Assembly (NCBI GenBank): GCA_010093605.1
Contig: MU004183.1
Location: 310,001-374,000, forward strand
From: Lophium mytilinum
Lineage: Eukaryota > Ascomycota > Dothideomycetes > Mytilinidiales > Mytilinidiaceae
Direction of reading: 5' to 3'
Length of the DNA: 64,000 nucleotides
The notes under the pieces were generated by a model. The model was not told where the DNA came from. It made no database searches and saw only the letters and a program-made list of their open reading frames with translations. Of the stretch, positions 45,876-56,172 are shown piece by piece. Position numbers and translations under genes: made by a program. Each line of letters starts with the position of its first letter. Position 1 is the stretch's first letter.

Positions 45876-47620
45876 TTACTGCTGGATGGCAACTCCAATC
45901 GAGCTCAAATAAAAGCACCTCCCCTTCTGGTCATCCGGCACAACCTCCATAGCCGTTTCTCCAGTTCTGAACTTGAGCCTTTGATACCCATCAAGGGTCC
46001 ACTCCTCCCACTCCGGCGTTCCAGGAAGTCTGTACGTGTTCGGGTTGAAGCTACGCACGAAGCTGGTCCAGTACGCCTGCACCACTGGCACTATCGGCGC
46101 ATTCGTCGTGTTGTAGCTGGGTGGTGCGCCGCCGTTCACATTCTCTGGCCCCCATATGGCGTTGACTTCAACGGTATGCTTCACACCATATCCAACAGCG
46201 TCGTCATCGGGGTCGTGCACGTCCCAGTGGTAGTTCCAGTTGGATTTCAGTCCCAGGCTGCTATAGGCATTAGAGATAAAGATTCCGGGGCATATGTATC
46301 GCATCTCCCCGTACGCGTTGCTGACTTGTCGCCAGTAGCGACCCGAGTCCGGGAACTGCTCTGCTACAGGATAGATGATGCTTATGGTGCGGAGGTCATC
46401 CAAGGTCAATGCCGGGAACTGGTTTTGGAGAAAGACGGACGAATTGCCAATGCTGTTTGTCAGCTTCGGGGTGAAAACAGTGCCTTCGTTAGTGTCGTCC
46501 CCGTATATTGCGGGCAAACGAAGGAAGCGTCCTTGCTCATAAGCTCGATAGGTGTAATCTTGAATGAGGTCGCCGTCGAGAGTTGGACCGTACATGTATA
46601 GCGGAGCTTGCTGGGCTCCCGGAAACGGTGTGTTGAAGTTGTTCTCTTGGAGAAATGTCGCATTCAAGCTTCGAAGGCAAGATAACGTGTCAACCTCCTC
46701 CAAACATCCCGTCCGGATAATAAGATTGTCGTAGGCGAATTGGCTTTCGTCAGCGGTCATCACGGCGGCAAAGGATTGAGACTCTGCTGCAGTAGCATGA
46801 AAGAGGTGATCATCTCTGCCACCATACGCCGTCACGTGCAAGCTGATTGATGCAGCGCCTGCAGAGTTGCCTCCTAGAACCACATGCTGGGGATCACCGC
46901 CAAACTATGAAATCTTATGGTCAGCCTGATCTTGTGCCTGTGATGTTCTCTGTTCGCTGTTCAGGAACTCGCAAGTGGTTCAGAGGTGAGTACTCACCTT
47001 GCATATGTACTTCTGGACCCACTCCATGGCTTTCCTCTGATCTTTCAGTCCGTTGTTTAGGCTACCTCCAGCAACGACCTCTTTACCGGCCAAGAAGCCA
47101 TACGGACCAACTCTGTAGTTGAAGTTGACGACGACAATGTTCATTCCGCTAGCTTGGATCAATCCAGTACCATTGTAGTTGGCATTCGAGTTAGTATTGA
47201 AACCACCGCCCTGGATGAAGAAATAGACGGGTAGCTTCGAAGACTCCGTGGCATTCGTAGGGGCGTAGATGTCCATGAAAAGACAGTCTTCAGAGGCCCT
47301 GCCATCGTTCGGATCTTGAGCAGTGCCAAGGCAGATCAAGCCATGCTGTTCAAGGTCAGTTGAGATTTCCAGAAAATGAATGGTTTGCATCTGACCTTGT
47401 CCGCTATCTGAACAGACTGGTTCGATGGTATTGGGTCTTGAGGAGCCTGGAACCTCAGTTGACCAACCGGTGGTGCAGCGTATCGAATGCCCAACCACTG
47501 CGATATCCCATCGGCCAATGCAGTTCCTTGATAGGAAGTGTATGGAAGGCCCACAAGAGGGTCGACCGCGCCCGCTAGTCGTCCGGTTGCTAGCAAAGCT
47601 AAAGCCAATATTTGCAACAT
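45876..47620 (-). CDS. Secreted type-B carboxylesterase/lipase
   Basis: Serine hydrolase of the carboxylesterase B family, cleaving carboxylic esters, expected outside the cell. Exons 47620-47396, 47345-46998 and 46904-45876 give 533 residues, the family length. A signal peptide (MLQILALALLATGRLAGA) is followed by WLGIRYAAPPVGQLRFQAPQ, EDCLFMDIYAPTN and the oxyanion part FIQGGGFN. The nucleophile motif is GGNSAGA, with Asn in place of the usual Glu (GESAGA); Ser is kept. The acid residue is probably Glu in DDTNEGTVF and the base His in VKHTVEVNAIWG. Five or more NxS/T sites suggest glycosylation. Substrate unknown. Confidence 0.9.
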
Positions 47621-48561
47621 GTTAGGCAGTGTTACGGGGTGTGTGATGAGGTAGTAGAGGAGATCAGAAGGGTATAAATATTCTTTGTTTTTATAAAAGT
47701 TAAATCTGCCGACGACTCACTTCATCCTAACTCACTTCATCCTCGTATCACTGGAGCCTACAAGGTGAAGAGTAAGCCCTCGTGGACTTCATTTGCCAGA
47801 TACAGCGCATTACTGCATGATACTAGCTGGTCATGGGTTGGTAAGATGTAACGTAGGCGCCATTCTATTGAATTTCAACGAAAAGCCGTTGCGATGCGGA
47901 GACGATCATGACTAGGTACGGATGAATTCCCCGCAACAGCCTTGTGACCATCGAAGACTAGTACGGCGAGCCATTCCTGGAGCTCCGTATGGAGAGTTAC
48001 AGCCGCTGCAGTCGAATAGCGGATGGAGATGGAGGTCCTGTGGCTTTGTGACATGAAGACTCAGGCTGCGAGGCTTTGAAGTTGAAACCTCCGATGGTCC
48101 AAGCGTATATTGACTTAGTCGTTCTAAGCTTAGTGCACAGTATCTCGCCCATTTCCATGCCTGTTGTGCTCTTCCTCTTTTCCTTGCACAACCCTCTCTT
48201 TTCTATCTCCGCCGTACGTGCATATTGGTGAGTCCGTTTGGGTAACCCCCCAGCAGCATCGGGTCTGGACCGCAGTGGTTCGACGCTGACTAGCTTATTC
48301 GACATCATAGACCCGTGAAGATCCGGGATGCTGTACGATGCGCCGGCCGTTCTAGTAAGCGTAGGCAGTTAGAGGATCTCGTATCACTCTTCAGATGGTG
48401 CGATGCGCGGTCTTATTCAAACAGTTGGGACATCGTAGTAAGCATTTTCGTATTTACATGTACATACATCAACAAGCTACTAGAATTTCTCCGTACATAC
48501 ATATTCAGTACTGTCATTTACTCTCTCGATAGAACGCGTCGTACCCCCCAGACCCTGAAGA
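47621..48561. other. Intergenic region
   Basis: About 940 bp with no supported gene. The left end should be the carboxylesterase promoter and the right end the 3' UTR of the LDI-like gene. Confidence 0.35.
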
Positions 48562-50745
48562 TTACGCGGGGGTAAGATGCACCTGTGTTCTACCATCCAC
48601 AGGAACCTCGACACTGATTTCCCCGGCCGCATCCGCTTTCACGCTCTTCCCAGCGCCGTAGTTGTACGTCTTCCCGGGCACGAGCCGAGAGACCCCAAGC
48701 TTGAATATGCCGCTAGCCGCAGACGGATAAAGCACGAGGTCCAAGTCTTTGGAGTCGTGCGAGCGAGCTTTCGCGACCAGAACGCCGGGATAGGGAACCG
48801 ACGACAGGATAGGGCCAGCAAGGGCCGTCTCGGACGGACCCTGGAACGAAACCATGTCAGTATTGCAGTCTTGCAAAAAAGGTGACGCAACATACCTCTC
48901 CGATCAACCTCTTCCAGTCTTCTTTCCTCAGTAAAGATGCCCTAATACGGCTTGTCCTCATTGCAAGACTGGCATTCTCCGGATCCAACACCTTGGCTCC
49001 GGTCTTCGTAGTTATGACCCCGAACCCCTCGTCTGTCTTCTTATTGGCCGCCTTTCGTACCTTTTCGTCGCCATATTCGCCCGCCACGTACCCAACATGA
49101 GGGTAGATGGCGAAGTCACTTGCACGATAGTTGCCGGGATCCAACTTGTCAGCACCAACCAAGCCCTTAAGTTCTAGCGAGCCAGACGGTGTGAAGCTGA
49201 CTGCCTCGTGTCTGAAAATTGCCCACATGCGACGCGCGACATGGTCAAGGTATCCTCTACATAATACCGCGTTAACGAGGTCGGTCAACGCGCCGCAAAG
49301 TCCTGGGATAGTGAAGCCCGTCAACTCAGAGCGGATTGGTAGGATTGACCCATCCGGCTCGGTGAAGTTGACATTCAGGGACTCCTCGAATGCAGGTAAG
49401 AGGCGTTCGCTGTGCGTGGTGCCGAACACGCGATCATACACGACCTGCCCGGTGAAACCGTAGAAGTTGCAAGGCGTGTAGATCCAGTTTGGCTCGCAGG
49501 GGAAGAGGCAGTAAGGGTTTGCCTCCCACTGCCGCACCAATGCTTTATCAATCGTGTGGATAGAGTGCGGGAATTCGTCTCCTTTCTTCTCGCTGAGGCG
49601 AAACTTCAGACTTCCGGGTTTCGTATATCGATGGTCACCCGTAACGGACGTGTACAGCATCAAGGCTTGCAAGAAGAAACCTGTTACCATGATGTTGTCC
49701 TCGACGACCGGGTCGTAATCGGTCTTGAACTTCCCCCATCGCGTCTCCCACTTCCAGAATCCCAAAACCTTGGGTGTCATAGCTTTTTCGATGGTATTGA
49801 GGTAAGCGGATGCGGCATAGCCATGGAAATTGGGCGTGTAGATTCCAATATACATGCCGAGACAGTACATCATCTCGTAAAGTTGGTACCGTAGGGCAGA
49901 GGTTTGGAACTGGTCGATAACGTTGAACTCGCTCCAGTCATCGTGCGCTTTGCTCGCTTGGTCGAAGACATATTGGACGACGCGGAGATCTTCAAGGCTC
50001 AGCTCTCGCTCGGCATCTGGAGGCGCTGGCGTCGAGAGTGTGTCAATCGAGGTAAGCTCGTTGGTAATGAAAGTATTTCGGTTGTTTCGCTTTTCCGCAG
50101 CCTTGACACGAGCAGTAGCCGAGAGCCGGTTGAAGTAGGTCATAAAGGCACCCAGTAGGCCGAGGGAGATGATGCCAGCATACGAGAACGTTGTCTTTCC
50201 GGTCGCATAATACGCTCCTGGAATGGAAAGCGCCCAGATGAGGATTGGAAAGAAGATGCCGCCTGCTCCGAACCACTAAGTGTGCCTGAGTAAGTAGGTA
50301 AACGGGGCATGTGTTAGAACGTTGCTTACTGCGAATAAAGCCGGAGGTAGAGAGATAAATGTAAGAAGAAAGAACACGCCTCCAAGAATGTTTGCGCTGG
50401 CAATGTACCCAGCTCCGGGAAATACCAGGCTAAGGGCCGCAGCTCGAACTTTCGGCGAGAGGGCATATTGCCTCTGGTAGAAGACACTCAAGCCCAACAC
50501 CGCTAGAGTCGCCCATAGGAGAAGAGTCCTGTTTTGGACCTTTTTTCGGTGGGTACCAGATCCCACACTCGCGGGAATCAGTTCGCTTTTGCCATCTACA
50601 TCACCAGATTAGTGATACTTGAATATAATTCTCAAACGTACTCACCAGAAAACTTCTTGCTCGCGCTCTTTGGCTTTGCGTTAGATTGACCATTAGCATG
50701 GCCATTCGATTGAATGGAAATGCTTTCTTTGAGGTGCAACATCAT
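48562..50745 (-). CDS. Membrane protein with a linalool dehydratase/isomerase (LDI)-like domain
   Basis: The bacterial LDI interconverts myrcene, linalool and geraniol. Fungal relatives are of unproven function. Exons 50745-50646, 50595-50330, 50275-48896 and 48840-48562 give 674 residues. The N-terminal 165 residues hold three or four membrane helices (LLLWATLAVLGLSVFY; SANILGGVFFLLTFISLPPA; GIFFPILIWALSIPGAYY; IISLGLLGAFMTYF). The rest is an alpha-barrel-type catalytic domain. Key sites are CEPNWIYTPC (two Cys nine apart, about residues 382 and 391, the spacing I recall for the LDI catalytic pair) and TGDHRY (His about 337). Other typical blocks are GYAASAYLNTIEKAM, ELTGFTIPGLCGALTDLVNA and YPHVGYVAGEYGDE. 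The last 90 residues look like a beta-rich cap. The next gene on the same strand is a GT2 enzyme 720 bp upstream. Confidence 0.78.
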
Positions 50746-51468
50746 AGAAATTGCTTTCCCACACATGAGAAGAAAAGCACACAGCCTTCCGAAAAAGGCG
50801 AGTTTACATTATGGATATATGGACTACTAGATCACTAACTTCATTCAGGCCTAGGACGGAAACCCCGCCGTTACAATCCCGTCGATTTCCCATTCGTCTT
50901 GGTGTCTTGGAATTGCATACAAAATCTGCATAGTCGCTCGCTGATAGAGATAGAATCGAGTAATGTGGCTGCGGATTTTCAGCCCTAAATGCGGGGGTGG
51001 GCCTACCTATGGGCGATCTTGTTGAGTGAGAAATAGCTGACAAGACAATTCTAGGTTCAGGGACCTCGTAGGTAAAATGTACGACACTATCCCTTGGCCC
51101 GTCGTGGCGCAACGCTCGGACTTTCTCTGTATAAAAGGACAGTCTGGCACTGTTTAAGGTGGCCCGCAAGCCTTTCGGTCTTATTAAAACTGTCCTTTTC
51201 TGATCTCTTGTAATAGACTACAGGACCCCAGGCGGTGCTAGGCTATTGTACGAAAAGCCTAGAGGGCATGTGTTGCTCAAGTATTCCGCTGCAGCTCTCA
51301 CCACTCGAAGCTTCCTATTGGTTGCATTCTTAACGATATTGTAGAGCCAAATGCGACGGGTCAAGGGATAGATGCAAAAACAACATCCCAGAATGAAGCA
51401 GGTACCCGAAGTAACTCAGAAACGGCTTCCGCATAGCTTAAACTAAGCCTTGCGAATGTTCAATGCGA
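50746..51468. other. Intergenic region between the LDI-like and GT2 genes
   Basis: About 720 bp. It should hold the LDI-like promoter and the GT2 3' UTR. I see no gene or repeat. Confidence 0.35.
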
Positions 51469-53264
51469 CTACACCTTCTTTACAACGTGAAACCGCTTCG
51501 GGGGATGGAAAATGGCGTGTATAATCACAGCACATTCCATCAAACCAAAAATGGGGCTCAAGAAGAAAGTGAGGATGACGTGCCAAACCATCGTCGATAG
51601 CGGGATGTTTCCTGCATCGTAGTCTTGAGCGACGGTCGAAGTGATGGCTGACCAAAGGCTTTCAGCGCAATGCAAAATGCCCCATACAAATAGCCATCGA
51701 GGAATCGCGATGGGAGTTTCTTTGAGAAAAACAACCCAGAGCACACTTTGCTCTATCATTAGCAAATCTGGCTCGATGAGACGGGAATGAACATTTAATT
51801 GACTTACTGACCAATGCCTGCGAAATATACGAAGCAGGCAGCATAAGAGAGGCGAGCCAGTGGCTCCCCGGTGGACCAGATGCCCGCACACCATCGTCTC
51901 CGCTGAGCACAGACGTCTCGAATCGACCGCGGAGGCTGCTCACGTGCAATAGCCTCAAGCCAGCCGAACTTGTAGCCCTTGTTGGCAGCCTACTCGGAGA
52001 ATTAGTAAGTGAGAGAAACGTTTCAGTGCCAACTTCTATCACTTGCCCGAAGGCCGAACCAGAAGTCCTCGGCTAGACAATCTGTATCCCATCCTACGGC
52101 GTGCTCGATTTCGCCCTTTACAAGAATGAAAGATCCATGCACCCAGCCGAGGGTAGGACGAGCATGGAGTTTGAATGGCAATCGAAAGCGTCCGAAATCT
52201 TGAGTGATTCTGCTCAATTCGCCCACGGTAAGAAACGAGTTCTCCCAGTGGCCTTTGCTATTGTAGAAGATGGTGCCCTTCACTAGATTAGCTTGTCACA
52301 CTACTGATCATGGCGAAGAGCGACATCGTACCATTCCAAAATGACGGTCTCCACGCTCGATGAAGTCAAGGCAGGTCTGTGTGGCGTATGCGTCTATTTG
52401 AGTCTCCTCATCCAAATGAAGTACCCAATCGTCAGGTCCGTAGCCGATCGTAATGCGCGCGTATTCGAGAGCTCTGGCCTTATGAAGAGCGACTGGTGGC
52501 GCGAAACTAGTGGGTACGATCAACAGCTTGACGAAGTCTGGAATTTGACCAAGCAAAGCAGCAGGTAGTCTGTTATCGAGGACAAGATGGAAAGTGATTC
52601 GTGGGTCTATGAGGCGCAACTCGTGCCAATTCGATATCGTATGCAAGACCGTCTATCCCTGGTCCATTAGCAACGCAGATTCTCGGGCATCTCTATGAGA
52701 ACATTAACGCGAAACTATATGTCCCACCTCGAAGTTTTCGCCTCTCGTCACTAGGCAAAAGCTGAGCGACTTGAAGTCCCTTGTCTTTGGTTGCGTCCTG
52801 TACTCGAACGCGTTGATTGCCAACAAACTCCGAGAGCGTAACCGAAAGGGAATGGTTGAATCAAATGCGAAGCAACTCCCAGAATTACGCAAAGGAGTGT
52901 GTCCGGAGTCCACCAGTTAGAATAGTCGATTATTGTTCGGATGAGCAGGTATCGCGATACAGCGTTATAAGCCACTGCGAACAGTCAATGCCTTCACCCT
53001 TCCAAGAGAATGTGAGAGAAACATCTCACTAAAAAAGCAGCAAATCAACCCAACGGGACAAATTATCCAGTTGTATTGAAGCACTCGATGTAGCTTTTCC
53101 GATCGCTTAGTCTCGAAGGCTCGCCGAGTGACTGAAGCCGCCATCGTGGACTTCACCGCCGTCGTGGACTTCACCACCGTGTCCAGGAGTTTGTGGTTGG
53201 AGTCTTCGTGTTTGACCCTACTTCTCGCACTGGTTTGTGTTCTCGTGGGTGTATTAGTTGCCAT
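51469..53264 (-). CDS. GT2 glycosyltransferase of the bre-3/egh type, with one unresolved frame break
   Basis: Processive-type membrane GT2 related to the beta-1,4-mannosyltransferase of animal glycolipid synthesis; fungal donor and acceptor unknown. Exons: 53264-53030, 52974-52728, 52652-52332, 52277-52047, 51989-51812 and 51752-51469. Catalytic motifs are present: WVLHLDEETQID (D-x-D-like), CLAEDFWFG (ED) and CAQRRRW (QxxRW), then membrane helices at the end (LFVWGILHCAESLWSAI, MVWHVILTFFLSPIFGL). The fourth intron uses a GC donor (cgg|gcaagt). In exon 2 the frame of the N-terminal membrane part (YLLIRTIIDYSNWWTPDTLL) and that of FEYRTQPKTRDFKSLSFCL differ by one. Either a weakly spliced intron of about 86 bp (gtggac...ctcggag) or a single-base change in the gene or assembly explains this. 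An upstream in-frame ATG could extend the start. Confidence 0.72.
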
Positions 53265-54359
53265 CGCGATGGAGGTATGATGGTTTGACTGGGAGAGCGA
53301 TAACGGTTTGTAGACCTCGATTTGCCCGGTCTCAGTCGGAACACTCATTTGATTTGATACGATGCGTTTGTTATTCCACGGCAGCGCAAGCCGCATATGG
53401 CTTGCAGATGATACAACCTCAATCTGATGGGCTATCCGACCCGCCAATCATGGAGCTTCCCTCGTCCCTCCGTCCCTCCGAAGGCTCCCCTTCACTGCAG
53501 TGGTGCAGCATCAATCGGTGTGAACGGACCGGACGATCTGCCGAAACCACATTTAGGACGATGCGCGCTCTCAGTGAGTGGGGATCCCATGCTGGCAGAA
53601 GATTGATCGAACACAGGCTATTCAACCAGCTGTGCATTCGCCGTAGCACTCGCTTTCCAATAGACTTGATAAAGTCAAAGCCAGGGATATTCTGATTGAG
53701 AAATAGTGCCTGGAGACGCTGAAGAAATGCAAGGCGTCTACCTGGCATGTAGATTGGTAGACGAGTATCCAGACCGAGAGGAAAATTTATGTAGATGCTT
53801 GAATGAGAGTTTCAAATCGCTGATAGGAGCAGGGATAGATAGGAAGGCTTCTATATGATGGATGATCACCGGCCTGCTAACAGCGTTGATTAGCTGATTG
53901 AAATTATTGTCGTGCGTCCTTCGGAGGAAGTATTTTAGAATTAAGCAGCTCTCGATTTGCCATGTGGGATGAACTGTTTCCTTGTACTTCCTTCAGATTG
54001 TATCCCACCACTATAAGTTTACGGTATCAAGACGAATTAAGATGGAAATTTGACGACGGCGAATGATGATGATAGAGCCAGGGACCGTGTCAGAGACGCC
54101 TTGAAGAGGGCTCGGCACTATCTTCGGTCATCCCACCACAGTCAGACTTCTCCCACCAATCCAATCACAACGAATGACTCGGCAATTGCAGACACGAAAA
54201 AGGCATTCCGAGCGGCCCTATATCAATCTTCCAAATATGGTGTCCACCCTACTAATACGTCGGACTAGTTTCCGGGCAAGTTTGGTGGACTTTCCAAGCT
54301 CCCACGCTCATCTCGTCCGCAGTTCCTTTCACGTTACATATTCCGCTCCATATTAGATC
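53265..54359. other. Divergent intergenic region between the GT2 and CoA-transferase genes
   Basis: About 1.1 kb. The frames at 53419-53748 and 54050-54268 have no recognisable features. It should hold both promoters. Confidence 0.35.
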
Positions 54360-56065
54360 ATGATCGCTTCGGAGTACACTGTACAGAAAGAGGCGGAGCG
54401 TATTTTCCGGGAGGTTCTTATCGATGGGGATAGACTTGGACTTCCAGACTCGGTCAAAGAACTTGCTTCAAAAACCACATTTGACGCGACAGCTATTTCA
54501 GAACCGCACATTCCATGTCCTCTCAAATTCACCGAATCTAGCGCGTCGCTATGGGCACTTGCAGCAACATACGGGAATGCCATAGCCAAGGAACGCTTTG
54601 GAGTGGACCAATCCGTCGTCGTGAACACCGACATCGCATCTCTATTCCTCATGTCTAGTGCTCTAGTGAAGGTAGACGGCAAGAACGCTGGTGATCCCTC
54701 GATTGCCGCGCGATATATGAAGTACGATATGGGAAACATGTTCATTGAGCCATCGCGGCGTCTTAGCACGAACATCTATCCAACCAAGGACGGCCGCTTT
54801 TACCACACCCACGGAAGCATGAACGCGGACAAAGTTTTGACGATGCTTGGGCTTCCCCTGCACGACGGGGAGAAAGACGAGAAGACGGTCATAGATCGAT
54901 TTTGTGCCAGAGTCAAGGAGTTCGATAGCGAATACCTCGATGTCTTGGAAAACGACCACTTCCGCCAGGCTGGGACCATCTGCCTCACTCCGGAGGAATA
55001 CAAGAAGTCACCCCAGGGCAAGGCGGTAGGAGATGACCCGCTATTTCTACTCGAACAATCGTCTCAAGACTCTTTACCTCCGATACCTTGGCCCAAGAGT
55101 GCTTCGAACACGTTTAGACCACTAGAAGGGATCAAAATCATAGAGATAGCCCGTGTTATCGCCGCCCCTACAGTCACGAAGCTGTCAGCGTTATTTGGAG
55201 CAACCGTTGTTCGGGTATCCTGTGACTTTCAGCCAGATATGGGCCCTCTACTCGTCGAAGGAAATCTCGGGAAGCGAGATGTTTCTCTAAATTTAAAAAG
55301 TAACGAAGGCCGGGAAGCCCTCGAAAAGCTTCTGGAGGAGGCCGACGTCATTCTCGATGGCTACCGGCCTGGCGCTCTAGAAAAACTTGGGTTCGGACCA
55401 ACATACGTACATGAGCTGGCCAAAAAACGCGGCAAAGGCATTGTATACGTTCGCGAGAACTGCTACGGATGGAAGGGGCCATTTGCAAACCGGAGCGGTT
55501 GGCAACAAATTAGTGACTGTGTAAGTTATACAACATTGAACCTACTAGTGAGATTTACTTACCAATTCTCTAGGTCACCGGCGTGAGCTACCTCCAAGGC
55601 CAGTTCTTCGGCCTCGATGAGCCCGTCGTCCCCCTTCTCCCCAATTCCGATTATCAGACCGGTGTAACTGGCCTCATCGCCATCCTCCACGGCCTCAACG
55701 GCCGCGCCACCACCGGCGGCAACTTCTTGGCTTCCATCTCTCTCAATCAGTTCAACTCGCATCTCCTATCCCTCGGGACATACTCACCATCGATCCAGTC
55801 CACTCTCCGCGCTCAGCACGCCAACCTACATCTTCGCCATTACGACGATATGATTAACCTCGTTTCCAAAACGCTGAAGTCGCTCTTTGGGGCCGTGCCT
55901 CAGCTCTTCAACCCCACTTACTTCGACAGCATCAAGAGCAATCTCGGGGGCGAGAAGGAGGAGATGCTGACGCATGTGAAGAGCGTAGCGACTTTTAGTG
56001 AGACGAAGCTGGGGTATGATGTTGGGAGTTGCTTTTTAGGGCAGTATGAGGCAATTTGGCCATGA
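54360..56065 (+). CDS. Class III CoA-transferase (CaiB/BaiF family), fungal two-domain type
   Basis: Enzymes of this family move CoA between carboxylic acids or racemise acyl-CoAs; the substrate cannot be read from sequence. Exons 54360-55520 and 55574-56065 (intron gtaagt...ctctag) give 550 residues. The protein has two CaiB-like halves. The first has SASLWALAATYGNAIAKERF. The second starts PLEGIKIIEIARVIAAPTVT and continues with DVILDGYRPGALEKLGFGP, VRENCYGWKGPFANRSGWQQ and PNSDYQTGVTGLIAILH, the last matching the usual Asp-containing NSDY motif. The start is the first ATG of the open frame. It converges on the metal ATPase, whose 3' end is only 107 bp away. Confidence 0.87.
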
Positions 56066-56172
56066 GGGGCGCGTTTCCAGTAGGATCGGAAAACTTTGAG
56101 GTCAAGGTACTCTACATGAATAGATATATAAGGCATACGAAATGTAGATATAAGATATCCTTCATACTCCCT

